64,000 bases of DNA from Candidatus Poribacteria bacterium (GCA_028820635.1 JAPPIG010000080.1:1-64000), one strand, 5' to 3'. Shown: positions 18,801 to 26,562, counted from the first letter of the stretch. Notes: generated by a model not told the origin, from the letters alone. Made by a program: numbers and translations.

Positions 18801-19840
18801 CTGAAACTCCCACTCTCTTTACTGCTGATCTCAATAATAACGGGTTCCACGAACTCTACGTTAACTCTGAAGAGGGGGTAAGCTTCATTGAATCCGTTTT
18901 TGCGATGGATAATAACACTGTTGCTACTCTTATGCCATGGGACGTTTCAGCGACACCTTTGACTGCAAAGGTCGTTCAAGTTACGTGGAAAACAGCAGAA
19001 GAAACACAAATCCCAATCGTTTTTACTATCTATCGTGCCATTGGCGAAAAGAATGAGTCACCTACGGGTAGTGAGTTCGAGGCAATTGCTAATAGCCTAA
19101 CCTTACCCAGATTCTTAGACAGATCTGTTGAAATAGATACAACTTATTGGTATGCTATCACTGCCAAAGGGGAAAAGGGTATAGAGACAGAACGAACAAA
19201 AGCAATTTCCGCAACACCACGCCTCGCTCCAAAAATAATTAGTGCTGCCTATCAACCACCTAACTGGATAGTTGTCACTTTCGATCGCCAGATGAACTCA
19301 ACTATTAGTAATGAACGCCGTTATCTTTTGCGTGAACCAAAACAACTGGGAGGATTACGACCAATGTCTGCTATACGAGATAGAATGGGGACGCGTGTTC
19401 TTTTAGCCTTTGATACAGATGTTCTACAGTCGCTAATCACCGCCCCAACAAACCAATATGAGATTGCCGTATCTAATGTGACCGATATTGACGAAAACCC
19501 AATCAGAACTGCTGCCAACCTTGTTGAGATCAAACGCAGTGTTGTTGAAACCGAAATAAATGATCTTACACAGTTACGCGTCTACCCGAACCCTGTTCGC
19601 CCAAACGTATCAGACAAAGGAGCAGTTACCTTTGATAAAGTACCAGCCGGCACTCGTATCCGACTTTTCACACCTAAAGGAGAATTACTTGAGAATTTGA
19701 ACGTCACTGAAAATGATGGAAACAGCAAAGAGTGGTGGTTGACAAACGGCAGCATCGGTGATATAGCGACCGGTATCTATATCTACATCCTTGAATTTGA
19801 GGCACAGAAAAAGGTTGGGAAGATTGCTGTGATTAAGTGA
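15812..19840 (+). CDS. Large subtilisin-family peptidase with propeller repeats and type-IX-like C-terminal domain
   Basis: A 1342-residue exported S8 peptidase. After a signal peptide comes an inhibitor-like prodomain (about 35-130) and the catalytic domain with Asp170 (IDSGIDYTH), His237 (SGHGTHVAG) and Ser394 (GTSMAAPHVAG). Beyond residue 450 lie beta-sandwich regions, then FG-GAP/VCBS-like repeats with Ca-binding-type loops (DFDKDGLSE, DTDNDGLLE, DDFNVDGKDD, DLTGDGRSE, DLDGDRQNE), then fibronectin-like segments. The last 85 residues (VYPNPVRPNVSDKG ... IGDIATGIYIYILEFE) match the FlgD-like or type-A type-IX-secretion C-terminal domain. It probably cleaves proteins at the cell surface. It lacks the WG-K tag seen on other secreted proteins here. 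The ATG follows the upstream gene by 6 bases. Confidence 0.85.
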   Translation: MNQQIPSKNLSLFVFLLVGIICYCTAVGNAAPPEITPGELLIRLTPEASNDLQQLHAKSPIAALYAKYNVESLKPIFPSFTRFSKHNTKLKRAYLLRFSPATDLTTLKAAFEKSELVEAVTYNYLRPTLADEIVPDDPKYTEQWSLPLINLPQAWAIEKGNRDVVIAIIDSGIDYTHDDLANKIWVNPGEIADNGLDDDGNGYIDDMHGWDFTDAPNLQAEGDFIEGDNEPIDESGHGTHVAGIAGAMPNNGIGIAGVAWNCPLMAVRAGLSLGGGSRMQDDDSAAAIVYAADNGASIINMSWGSSQHSFVIQDAIDYAYARGAVLIGAAGNSQEAESIFPAGYRKVISVASTTQHKQRYYKSNFGASVDIGAPGNAILSTQINNGYRILTGTSMAAPHVAGVAALMRSKRSNLTHEEVRQILVNTTDMVLKKDSDEPDPKLAGAGTLNAERALLASSVLQARIHAPQTNSGGSTSITFIGTAGGYKFKSWQLFYGSSSVPTTYVPFTDPISTQKVAEQLTVWDTTDIPEDVYTVRLVVTGRDGSQTHDQVVLTVDRTPPKIISVTAAEALYGDSSTTIFTWATDDVTRDTFYFRRSGQITPFASIEERGLGKEHLFSFGLETGQYQFYIAAQNTVGLKTVDDNNGKYYTINVVGSSISPNGFVETDLGMSPLHIANISTDFDKDGLSELIGVSLSDTSEGELSASEGLAIYERTPTGKYKIAHSLSDIESLEISDQGVDLETLIPGTVDDTDNDGLLEILANDEDQTFLIESITPNGYPTQIIWETPFISGGKIADLDDDGRKEIIGVDNNNNRILIFENRGNNLYDRTAELVNETEGKNVFALDFAIDDFNVDGKDDLIVGDSEGELFIYTATANNSFHLQWQTQLGIDDVRLLVSRDLTGDGRSEFVVGGTISPPDVPSASPIWKFLVFTYTSGKYVQLWEQAIAPYRLRGNSLAIADLDGDRQNELAIITYPNLYVMKWNGTTFIPLFHQKVAETPTLFTADLNNNGFHELYVNSEEGVSFIESVFAMDNNTVATLMPWDVSATPLTAKVVQVTWKTAEETQIPIVFTIYRAIGEKNESPTGSEFEAIANSLTLPRFLDRSVEIDTTYWYAITAKGEKGIETERTKAISATPRLAPKIISAAYQPPNWIVVTFDRQMNSTISNERRYLLREPKQLGGLRPMSAIRDRMGTRVLLAFDTDVLQSLITAPTNQYEIAVSNVTDIDENPIRTAANLVEIKRSVVETEINDLTQLRVYPNPVRPNVSDKGAVTFDKVPAGTRIRLFTPKGELLENLNVTENDGNSKEWWLTNGSIGDIATGIYIYILEFEAQKKVGKIAVIK

Positions 19841-19876
19841 GATTGGTTTTATAGTAACCTTCAACCATAAACCAAT

Positions 19877-20773
19877 ATGGACAAATTTATCCTTATCGCA
19901 AACCCAATATCCGGCAAAGGCAAAGCAAAAACAGTTGCTGAACAAGCGTACACTGCTCTTATGGCAGAGGGGTGTAATGGTGAGATAAAACTAACGACTG
20001 GCACTGGAGATGCGACACGTTTTGCACGGGAAGCAGTCTCAAGTGGGATTCTATGGGTAATTGCTTGCGGGGGTGATGGCACGCTTCATGAAGTCGTCAA
20101 CGGTATTGCGACCGTTCCGGAAGTAACTTTAGGCGTACTCCCGTGTGGGCGCGGCAACGATTTAGCAACGGCTATCGGTATTCCGCGTAAACCGCAGCAT
20201 GCAATTCAGACGCTATTCACTGGTAAATCCAAGTGTATTGATTTAGGACACGTCCGTTCAGAGAAAGGAAACGAACACTATTTTACGACAATAACAACTT
20301 GTGGCTATGATACTGAAGTCAGTCGTCGCGCTGCTGCACGGACCACCCCATTTTCAGGGACTGCGTCCTACGTCTACGCCGCTATTGCAACACTATTTAA
20401 ATATAAGTGTCCGTTCGTGCGAATTGAAGGCGACTTCGGTACCCATGAGGGACCGCTTCTGCTTGCTGCAACTGGAAACACAAAAAGTTATGGTGGGGGA
20501 TTTAAGATCGTACCAAACGCACACTTTGATGATGGACTATTTGATGTATGTATTATCCATCCCGTTTCATCTTTTACAGTGCTGCGCCTGATGGTTACGC
20601 TCTTCTGGGGTGGTCATGTCTCACATCCTGCGGTGGAAATCCATCAGACCCGTAGTTTGAAGATTGAGACCGAGCCATCGGTTATGCTCTACGCCGATGG
20701 TGAACCGATGTGCGAAACCCCTGCCACGATTGAGATTATAAAGCACGGACTCACTGTTCTTGTGCCATCTTAG
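19877..20773 (+). CDS. Diacylglycerol kinase/sphingosine-kinase-family lipid kinase
   Basis: A 298-residue lipid kinase of the YegS/BmrU/DgkB family that would phosphorylate diacylglycerol or a similar lipid with ATP. The N-terminus FILIANPISGKGKA and the phosphate-binding GGDGTLHEVVNG are diagnostic; LGVLPCGRGNDLATAIGIP is the following conserved segment, and the C-terminal beta-sandwich ends with YADGEPM. Length is normal. No strong ribosome binding site precedes the ATG at 19877. It stands 36 bases after the subtilase and is followed by palindromic repeats, so it is probably the last gene of its transcript. Confidence 0.9.
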   Translation: MDKFILIANPISGKGKAKTVAEQAYTALMAEGCNGEIKLTTGTGDATRFAREAVSSGILWVIACGGDGTLHEVVNGIATVPEVTLGVLPCGRGNDLATAIGIPRKPQHAIQTLFTGKSKCIDLGHVRSEKGNEHYFTTITTCGYDTEVSRRAAARTTPFSGTASYVYAAIATLFKYKCPFVRIEGDFGTHEGPLLLAATGNTKSYGGGFKIVPNAHFDDGLFDVCIIHPVSSFTVLRLMVTLFWGGHVSHPAVEIHQTRSLKIETEPSVMLYADGEPMCETPATIEIIKHGLTVLVPS

Positions 20774-20788
20774 ATGTGCTGTTCCTTT

Positions 20789-20863
20789 CTTGTAGGAGGG
20801 TTTTGTAAACCCGATATTGTGAGTTTCAACCTATAAAATCGGGGTTGAAAACCCTCCTACAAG
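20789..20863. repeat. GTAGGAGGGTTTT-type palindromic repeat
   Basis: Arms CTTGTAGGAGGGTTTTGTAA and its near reverse complement ending CCCTCCTACAAG face each other across about 20 bases. A half copy lies at 20943-20969, and single arms at 51296-51323 and 62999-63028. It lies after the lipid kinase gene and could act as a bidirectional terminator, although no T-run follows. Confidence 0.75.
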
Positions 20864-20871
20864 AGACATAC

Positions 20872-20915
20872 CCTCAAATTGACACCTATGGGTTGAGCAG
20901 CGCAGCGAAACCCAA
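20872..20915. repeat. Repeat head CCTCAAATTGACACCTATGG with palindrome
   Basis: A conserved head followed by an imperfect hairpin GGGTT...AAACCC containing CAGCGCAGCG. Related heads with different hairpins occur at 23032 (CCTTAAATTGATGCCTATGG) and at 26383 (CCTAAGTTGCCACCTATG). Confidence 0.55.
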
Positions 20916-20942
20916 CATTATCGTTCTAACGCCTCTCAATTT

Positions 20943-20969
20943 CTTGTAGGAGGGTTTTGTAAACCTGAT
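20943..20969. repeat. Half copy of GTAGGAGGGTTTT repeat abutting a stop codon
   Basis: One arm of the repeat seen at 20789, ending three bases from the stop codon of the acyl-CoA synthetase gene on the minus strand. Confidence 0.7.
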
Positions 20970-20971
20970 GC

Positions 20972-22747
20972 CTACGATTCTTCCGGGTACATCCCTTCTA
21001 TCATATCACCATACTTTTCAATAATAACGTTCCGCTTCAGCTTCAGTGTAGGGGTCATCTCATCTTCTTCCTGAGAGAATTCCTTTTCAAGCAGGGCAAA
21101 CCGTCTAACTTGTTCAAAATCAGCGAAATCCGTCAAACGTTCCCTAATCTCACTCTGCATAAGTTGTTGCACCTCACGAGTTTTCAACATATCAGGAATG
21201 TCAGATGCATCAACATCATTCTCCGATGCCCACGATTTAAGCGCATCAAAATTTGGAACAATCAGCGCAGCAACATTTTTACGTTCATTACCCACCAACA
21301 TAATCTGATCTATAAAAGGACTTTGCACCAGTTGGCTCTCTATCGGTTGCGGTGCCACGTTTTTGCCGTTAGATAGCACAATGATGTTCTTTTTCCTATC
21401 AGTAATCTTGATAAATCCGTCATCGTCAATGATACCGATGTCGCCAGTGTGAAACCAATCTTCTCCATCAATAACCTCTGCGGTTGCGTCTTCATTATTG
21501 AAATAACCCTTCATCACGTGCGGTCCACGGGTCAAAATCTCACCATCCTCAGCGATCTGCACTTCAACACCAGGTACAGGTGCGCCAACAGTACCAAACT
21601 TCCATTTAGCAGGATGGTTCATACTAATGACTGGCGAAGTCTCTGTCAAACCGTATCCTTCCAAAATCAGAATACCCGCTGCGTGAAAAAACTCTGCAAT
21701 TGACTTTGGTAACGCCGCACCACCAGACACGAAAAACCTTAGTTGTCCCCCTGTTGCTGCCTTCAACTTTGCGAAAACCAGTTTGTCCGCGATATTCTGT
21801 TTCAGCTGCAAGAGTACAGACGGTTTTTCTCCTTGTTGAATCTTAGAACTTACCGCGGAACCAACTGAGACACCCCAGTGGAAAATCTTCTGTTTGAGCG
21901 ATGAACCCGCCTGCACAGCGCGTAGCACTCTATCATGCATTGTTTCATACAAGCGCGGCACGCTAAGCATCACTGTCGGGGAGACTTCCTGCATATTCTG
22001 TGCGACTGTAAAAGTGCTTTCCGCGTACGCTATCTTCGCGCCAGAGAACAACGGCACATAGTGTCCACCAAGCCGTTCGAAAACATGAGATAACGGGAGG
22101 AAAGATAACAACACATCCGTTTCACTGACATCAATAAGCGATTTACATGCCTTAAAGTTTGATAAGAAATTTGCATGCGTTAGCATAACACCTTTTGGAT
22201 TACCGGTCGTGCCAGAGGTATAGATAATCGTAGCGATTTCGTTTTCATTAGTGTTACTTTCTATAGGTGAATCTGTCTCTTTACCCTGATTACACACATC
22301 TACAAATTGACTAACGCCCGTCGGCACTTCATCTTTCATTTCATCATAAATTACTATCTGTTCAAGTGATGAAACCTCATCGCGAATTGCAATCACTTTT
22401 TCCAGTTGGTCTTTGGTTGAAACACAGATTATTTTTGCCCCAGAATCATTGAGAATATAGGCGACCTGTGCTGCTGTGAGCGTTGAAAACATCGGCACAT
22501 TAACCGCACCAGCTTTGAGAATGCCGAAGTCTGAGATTGCCCATTCCGGGCGATTCTCGGATAAGATTGCTACCCTATCCCCTTTTTGCACGCCTAATGC
22601 ACTTAAACCTTTATTGAAAGCATCCACCGATTCGCCGAGTTCGGCGTAAGAGATGTCTTGATAAGTGCCACCTTTCGGTTTATGTGCCAATGCGGGTTTG
22701 TTGCCGTAGTTTTGAACTGATTGCTCAAACATAGATATCAGTGTCAT
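20972..22747 (-). CDS. Long-chain acyl-CoA synthetase (AMP-forming)
   Basis: A 591-residue ANL-family adenylating enzyme that activates fatty acids to acyl-CoA with ATP and CoA. The AMP-binding signature is IIYTSGTTGNPKGVMLTH (near residue 175); other motifs are SFLPLSHVFER, GYGLTETSP (near 365), WFHTGDIG (about 430) and DRKKNIIVLSNGKNVAPQPIE (about 450). The layout, with a helical insert KQKIFHWGVSVGSAV, matches the long FadD15/ACSL-like bacterial subfamily. The ATG is preceded by AGGAG. No membrane segment. It is alone on the minus strand and converges with the lipid kinase; both concern lipids, but no operon links them. Confidence 0.9.
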   Translation of the reverse strand: MTLISMFEQSVQNYGNKPALAHKPKGGTYQDISYAELGESVDAFNKGLSALGVQKGDRVAILSENRPEWAISDFGILKAGAVNVPMFSTLTAAQVAYILNDSGAKIICVSTKDQLEKVIAIRDEVSSLEQIVIYDEMKDEVPTGVSQFVDVCNQGKETDSPIESNTNENEIATIIYTSGTTGNPKGVMLTHANFLSNFKACKSLIDVSETDVLLSFLPLSHVFERLGGHYVPLFSGAKIAYAESTFTVAQNMQEVSPTVMLSVPRLYETMHDRVLRAVQAGSSLKQKIFHWGVSVGSAVSSKIQQGEKPSVLLQLKQNIADKLVFAKLKAATGGQLRFFVSGGAALPKSIAEFFHAAGILILEGYGLTETSPVISMNHPAKWKFGTVGAPVPGVEVQIAEDGEILTRGPHVMKGYFNNEDATAEVIDGEDWFHTGDIGIIDDDGFIKITDRKKNIIVLSNGKNVAPQPIESQLVQSPFIDQIMLVGNERKNVAALIVPNFDALKSWASENDVDASDIPDMLKTREVQQLMQSEIRERLTDFADFEQVRRFALLEKEFSQEEDEMTPTLKLKRNVIIEKYGDMIEGMYPEES

Positions 22748-22876
22748 ACATCATTTCTCCTGCTGTTTTTGCGTTTATCCTAACATAACTGGTAGGTATT
22801 AGTCAAGTTAAACATCTCGTTTGGACAGAGTCATTCAATTCTCCAGTAATCGCACAAACTACATCTGTTTCTTCTT

Positions 22877-22939
22877 GTAGGAGCGATCACCGAATCGCGA
22901 CAAATGCACTGGTAGTCGGGAATCGGAGTTCCCTCCTAC
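22877..22939. repeat. GTAGGAG-type palindromic repeat
   Basis: Arms GTAGGAGCGATCACCG...CGCGAC and GTCGGGAATCGGAG...CTCCTAC with a 13-base spacer. The arm order is the same as at 130-199 and opposite to 13482, 47321 and 50052. Confidence 0.8.
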
Positions 22940-23031
22940 AACTCAAAATGTCCTGTTAATTCTAAAGGTCACTATATTTCATAAATAATACTTTTCTTTG
23001 ATTAAAATGACATCTACCGGTCAGGGAAAAT

Positions 23032-23071
23032 CCTTAAATTGATGCCTATGGTGCGGTTAGGAAACCGTACC
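23032..23071. repeat. Repeat head CCTTAAATTGATGCCTATGG with hairpin
   Basis: The head matches the one at 20872. It is followed at 23049-23071 by the hairpin GGTGCGGTT-AGG-AAACCGTACC with one mismatch. Confidence 0.5.
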
Positions 23072-23123
23072 TCCCGTGCTTGGTTCAGACAAGAAGGGAA
23101 ATTATTAATTTCAAGATCTCAAA

Positions 23124-23163
23124 AACATTAAGGGCAGTGCTATATAGCACTGCCCTTAATGTT
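23124..23163 (-). terminator. Perfect 40-base palindrome, probable intrinsic terminator
   Basis: The first 20 bases AACATTAAGGGCAGTGCTAT are exactly reverse-complemented by the next 20. On the minus strand it is followed by a short T-run and lies 59 bases after the stop of the gene at 23222-24418. Confidence 0.75.
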
Positions 23164-23221
23164 TAATAACGATAGGTTAGATAGCAACCAACAACATTGT
23201 GGCTACTAAACGGATATGGTG

Positions 23222-24418
23222 TTACTTAGCACTTTTTAAGCTGCCCCAAGTAGTAACGAGTTTACCTTTAGCTTCAACAGGAGTGCCCAACTCAGCAGGC
23301 GTTTTATAGGCAGTTTCTACTTCACCTCGAATACCGAAGTGCATGCCCCAGCCGCCGCCGCGATCACTGACTTTGACCAGCAACAAGTTGTCACCTTGTC
23401 TCAGATTTACTGTAAACTCATCTTGCCATCTGGATCTTCCACGGTTGACCGCGTTCGTATGAACGACTTCACCATTGAGCCAGACTTTGATAGAATCATC
23501 GCTTCCAGCAAGCAATGTGACTTCCTTAGTTTCGTCAGCAACAAGTGTAACGAGTCCATAAGCTGTTATGTCGTCCAAACCACCTTCTACTTCCATTAAA
23601 TTGGCAATTTCATCAAGGTTTCCGTTTTGTGGCAATTCAGCGAGTGTCCAATCGTAATCACCGAGGCTGTCGCCTTCAGATGCCCCAATTTCAGCTACCA
23701 TATCTTCGGTAGTTACATCCTTACTTGCAACTGCGAGTAAATCAACGTCGGTGGCAGCTGCTCCACCCTGTCCTGATTCGGCTCTGGCGATCATCCAAAG
23801 CCAATTTGTCAAAATATCTACTACAGGAACATACGGGGTTTCAAGGATACCTACGTGCATTCCCCAACCACCGCCACGTTCACTGACTTTGACTAATATC
23901 AAGTTGTCACCTTGTTTCAGGCTAATTCCGAACTCATCTTGCCACATGCCACGTCCACGGTTAACGGCATTGGTAAAAACGACTTCCCCGTTGAGCCAGA
24001 CTTTGATAGAATCATCACTCCCGGTTTTCATTGTCACATCTTGCGCCTTATCCGATTTGTACGTATAGAGTGCATAAGAAGAAACGTCATCCAATGCGCC
24101 TTCTGCCATTCCTGTTTCATTGACAACAGTATTGATGTCACCGTTTGCGGGCAATTCAGCGAGTGTCCACTTATAATCCCCAACAGTGTCACCCTCTTTT
24201 GCGCCATTTTTAGCGACCATTTCTTCAGTAACTTTATTATCACTTGAAACTGCGAGTGAATCGATATCGGTAGAATTAGCACCACCCTGTCCCGCTTCGG
24301 TTTTAGCGATCATCCAAAGCCATGGACCAAGAATTTGATCTTGGGCATCAGCAGTGCGTGGCATAACTGAAAGAATCATCAGAAACGCTATACCTAATAC
24401 AATTAATTTCCTGTACAT
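23222..24418 (-). CDS. Secreted protein with two carbohydrate-binding-like domains and WG-K tag
   Basis: A 398-residue exported protein. The open frame reaches upstream to 24463, but ATG at 24418 has GGAGG in front and starts the signal peptide MYRKLIVLGIAFLMILSV, so it is chosen. Two repeats of about 180 residues follow; each opens with W-L-W-M-I-A and contains GSDDSIKVWLNGEVV, NAVNRGR and VS(E/D)RGGGWGMH. The VWLNGxxV core resembles galactose-binding-like or PA14-like domains of planctomycetal secreted proteins (from memory). The tail GKLVTTWGSLKSAK is the shared C-terminal tag. Closest relative in the window is the gene at 27199. It is transcribed alone from a TTGACT/TAAACT promoter and has a folded leader (TTTATCCTT...AAGGATAAA). 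Confidence 0.75.
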   Translation of the reverse strand: MYRKLIVLGIAFLMILSVMPRTADAQDQILGPWLWMIAKTEAGQGGANSTDIDSLAVSSDNKVTEEMVAKNGAKEGDTVGDYKWTLAELPANGDINTVVNETGMAEGALDDVSSYALYTYKSDKAQDVTMKTGSDDSIKVWLNGEVVFTNAVNRGRGMWQDEFGISLKQGDNLILVKVSERGGGWGMHVGILETPYVPVVDILTNWLWMIARAESGQGGAAATDVDLLAVASKDVTTEDMVAEIGASEGDSLGDYDWTLAELPQNGNLDEIANLMEVEGGLDDITAYGLVTLVADETKEVTLLAGSDDSIKVWLNGEVVHTNAVNRGRSRWQDEFTVNLRQGDNLLLVKVSDRGGGWGMHFGIRGEVETAYKTPAELGTPVEAKGKLVTTWGSLKSAK

Positions 24419-24533
24419 GAAAAACCTCCATTTAATTTTGTTAACAAAATAAAGCAGTAACATTTAACGCCATTTATCCTTAGAAACGTCAATTTCTGAT
24501 TTATTTTAAAGGATAAACGTCTATTTCATAATT

Positions 24534-24562
24534 AGTTTAACAAAAACACCTAATTAAGTCAA
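24534..24562 (-). promoter_or_regulatory. Promoter of the 23222-24418 gene
   Basis: On the minus strand TTGACT (24562-24557) and TAAACT (24539-24534) are separated by 17 bases. The same TTGACT box occurs before two of the paralogs. The roughly 110-base leader downstream can form the stem TTTATCCTT/AAGGATAAA. Confidence 0.55.
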
Positions 24563-24624
24563 ACTTAAAACCCATAAATAATTATACTACAATCAATTAA
24601 AGGGTTTATACAAAGTTTTATTGT

Positions 24625-24650
24625 AAAAATTCTCTTTGAATAAAGAGAAA
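24625..24650 (-). terminator. Intrinsic terminator of the 24687-25370 gene
   Basis: Perfect eight-base-pair stem TTCTCTTT/AAAGAGAA with a four-base loop, followed on the minus strand by a T-run, 37 bases after the stop codon. Confidence 0.65.
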
Positions 24651-24686
24651 ACCGAAAACAATAATTTGTGATATATCAGGTCAGAA

Positions 24687-25370
24687 TTACCGAATATTCT
24701 TAATTTGTGCCCATTGCGTTGTTAATTTGCCAGCAGGTTCAACTGGCAAAATGTCATCAATTTCGGCTAATTCATAGTCGCCGCCAACGCCAAAGTGCAT
24801 TCCCCATCCACCGCCACGCTCACTGACTTTTATCATAAAGAGATTATTTCCTTTCTTAAGGTCAACCTTTAAATGATCTTGGAAAGAGTTATCACCACCC
24901 CGGCCGCGGTTCACTGCTTTGGTATGAACAACTTCACCATTAAGCCAAACCTTGACAGAGTCATCACTACTGACACCCATCGCTACGTTTCCTTGCGCTC
25001 TTTTCGTTTTGAGGACAATTAGCGCATAAGACGTTATGTCATCTAACGCACCCACTTCCATACCTATGCTATTAACGAGAGCATTAATGTCCCCGTTAAC
25101 GGCAAGTGTGCCTGGTGTCCACTCATAATCACCAACTTCGTCGCCTTCTCTTGCACCGTTTTTGGCGATTTCCTCTTCGGTGACTTTTCCACGGCTGGCG
25201 TCATCAAGTGAATCAATATTGGTGGAATTCTGTCCGCCTTGGTTTGCTGCAGTTTTAGCAATCATCCAGAGATACGGACCAGAAATTTTTTCCTGAGCAT
25301 CAGCAGCCAGTGTCATCACTGAAAGACTCATCAGACAAACTAATCCTATCACACACAATTTCCTGAACAT
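24687..25370 (-). CDS. Secreted protein with one carbohydrate-binding-like domain and WG-K-like tag
   Basis: A 227-residue paralog with a single copy of the domain seen in the neighbours. The signal peptide is MFRKLCVIGLVCLMSLSV...ADA. The domain runs from YLWMIAKTAANQGG through SSDDSVKVWLNGEVV and KAVNRGRG to VSERGGGWGMHFGV. The C-terminal tag is GKLTTQWAQIKNIR; here the Gly after Trp is Ala, the only such change among seven tags. The leader before the ATG shares GTAGTAATTCT and the GGAGG site with the genes at 25575 and 27199. The role is probably binding of glycans on the cell surface or in matrix; no catalytic motif is seen. Confidence 0.7.
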   Translation of the reverse strand: MFRKLCVIGLVCLMSLSVMTLAADAQEKISGPYLWMIAKTAANQGGQNSTNIDSLDDASRGKVTEEEIAKNGAREGDEVGDYEWTPGTLAVNGDINALVNSIGMEVGALDDITSYALIVLKTKRAQGNVAMGVSSDDSVKVWLNGEVVHTKAVNRGRGGDNSFQDHLKVDLKKGNNLFMIKVSERGGGWGMHFGVGGDYELAEIDDILPVEPAGKLTTQWAQIKNIR

Positions 25371-25447
25371 TATTTACTACCTCCTATATTATTTTGTAGT
25401 AATTCTAAGAATAATAATAAAACGAAATAGAAGTATACCTTTCAGCT

Positions 25448-25472
25448 ATTTTAGCAGAATTACAAAAGTCAG
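25448..25472 (-). promoter_or_regulatory. Promoter of the 24687-25370 gene
   Basis: TAAAAT (25453-25448) with a weak CTGACT box (25472-25467) at a short 13-base spacing. It aligns with the TTGACT-16-TAAAAT promoters of the paralogs but has lost three spacer bases. Confidence 0.45.
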
Positions 25473-25476
25473 ACTT

Positions 25477-25520
25477 TTCTCTAAACAATTCGGTCATTCT
25501 GCTTCTAACCGTTTAGAGAA
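25477..25520. repeat. Inverted repeat after the 25575-26294 gene
   Basis: Perfect ten-base arms TTCTCTAAAC and GTTTAGAGAA separated by 24 bases, 55 bases past the stop. There is no T-run, so it is only a possible terminator. Confidence 0.45.
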
Positions 25521-25574
25521 TTATGACAGATTTACCAAATTGAATCAAGTACAAAAAGGCGGCCTTAAGTTAGA

Positions 25575-26294
25575 TTATAGTTTAAAATTAGAATTCCTAA
25601 GACCTTTGAGTGCTCCCCACTGCGTCGCGAGTTTATCAGCAGGTTCAACAGACCACCCTTCAAACTTCAGATTATAATCCAAGTCTGCCTGAATACCGAA
25701 AAACATGCTCCATCCGCCGCCGCATTCACACACCTTAACCATAATCACATTATCCCCTACTTTTATATCCACATTAAAGGCGTCTTGAAAATCTCCGGCA
25801 CCACGGTTTACAGCGTTTGCGTGTACCTCTTTGCCATTCACCCACACCTTAACGGAATCATCACTACCAACTCGTGCAGTAGCATCTTTCACCGATTTTT
25901 TGGATTTAGCATTGATGACAGCATAAGCACAATGACTATTGAGATCAACCCCCGGGGCAGCCGGACCGAAACGAAGGTCATTCAACATTAATTGGAGATT
26001 ATTCCCACCTGCTACTGCAATTTCGCCTTCAGTCCACTCATAACCAGTTTTAAACTTAACTCTGAGAACTTTAGGCGTAATGCCATCTTCCGCCACGTCT
26101 TCTTCAGAAAGTTTGCCACCTGTTTGTTCATCTATCTCATCAACATGGGTAGCATCAGCGCCACATGCTACAGAATTGGGCATAATCATCCACATCCAAG
26201 GACCGGTAACTTTATCTTGAGCATCTGCAGTGAGTGTCATGATCGAAGAACTCATCAGAAAAGCCAACCCTATTATACACAATTTTCTGAACAT
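25575..26294 (-). CDS. Divergent secreted paralog with extra cysteines and WG-K tag
   Basis: A 239-residue member of the same family. ATG at 26294 is used because GGAGG lies nine bases upstream; a start seven codons earlier would put the ribosome site inside the gene. Signal peptide MFRKLCIIGLAFLMSSSI. The domain core is kept (GSDDSVKVWVNGKEV, NAVNRGAG, GGGWSMFFGI) but the opening part differs, and cysteines appear at SVACGAD, SHCAYAV and VKVCECGGGW that the other copies lack. They could form disulfides or bind metal. Tag: DKLATQWGALKGLR, then seven extra residues. A MITE-like element sits between its promoter and leader. Confidence 0.7.
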   Translation of the reverse strand: MFRKLCIIGLAFLMSSSIMTLTADAQDKVTGPWMWMIMPNSVACGADATHVDEIDEQTGGKLSEEDVAEDGITPKVLRVKFKTGYEWTEGEIAVAGGNNLQLMLNDLRFGPAAPGVDLNSHCAYAVINAKSKKSVKDATARVGSDDSVKVWVNGKEVHANAVNRGAGDFQDAFNVDIKVGDNVIMVKVCECGGGWSMFFGIQADLDYNLKFEGWSVEPADKLATQWGALKGLRNSNFKL

Positions 26295-26381
26295 TATGCG
26301 TAACCTCCTATACAATTTTGTAGTAATTCTTAAGATTTTAATGATAAAACATAAATAATATTACATCTCCATGCTATTTTA

Positions 26382-26533
26382 ACCTAAGTTGCCACCTATG
26401 TAGCATAATCTGTTAGATTGTGCTATGAGTGCACAAACTGTCAGTTTGCGCTACCAATTTTTGCGAAAAATGGGCTATTTTCTATTAAAAACGGTATTTG
26501 CATGTCTAAAATCTTATAGGTAGCAACTTGAAT
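26382..26533. mobile_element. MITE-like element inserted in a promoter, with 7-base target duplication
   Basis: Ends ACCTAAGTTGCCACCTAT and (reverse complement of the other end) ATTCAAGTTGCTACCTAT form terminal inverted repeats. Inside are two hairpins at 26400-26454 (AGCATAATCT...AGATTGTGCT and GCACAAACTG...CAGTTTGCGC). TATTTTA flanks both sides. The uninterrupted site is visible upstream of the paralog at 28392 (28475-28481) and of 25370 (25447-25453). Confidence 0.75.
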
Positions 26534-26534
26534 T

Positions 26535-26562
26535 ATTTTAGCAGAATATTAAAAAAAGTCAA
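26535..26562 (-). promoter_or_regulatory. Promoter of the 25575-26294 gene, displaced by an insertion
   Basis: TTGACT (26562-26557), 16-base spacer, TAAAAT (26540-26535). It aligns with the promoter at 28476-28503. The inserted element has moved it about 160 bases away from the leader, and its -10 is copied by the target duplication at 26376-26381. Confidence 0.55.

Larger units (their letters stand above)
22748..23221. other. Intergenic region rich in palindromes
   Basis: No gene seen. It contains the GTAGGAG-type repeat at 22877-22939, a repeat head with hairpin at 23032-23071, and a perfect palindrome at 23124-23163 that should terminate the gene ending at 23222. Confidence 0.6.

Noticed and set aside
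22941..22990. A possible right end of the GATATAGT...ACTATATC element near 22960
   Set aside because: Similarity to 27062-27089 is weak and no left end was found.
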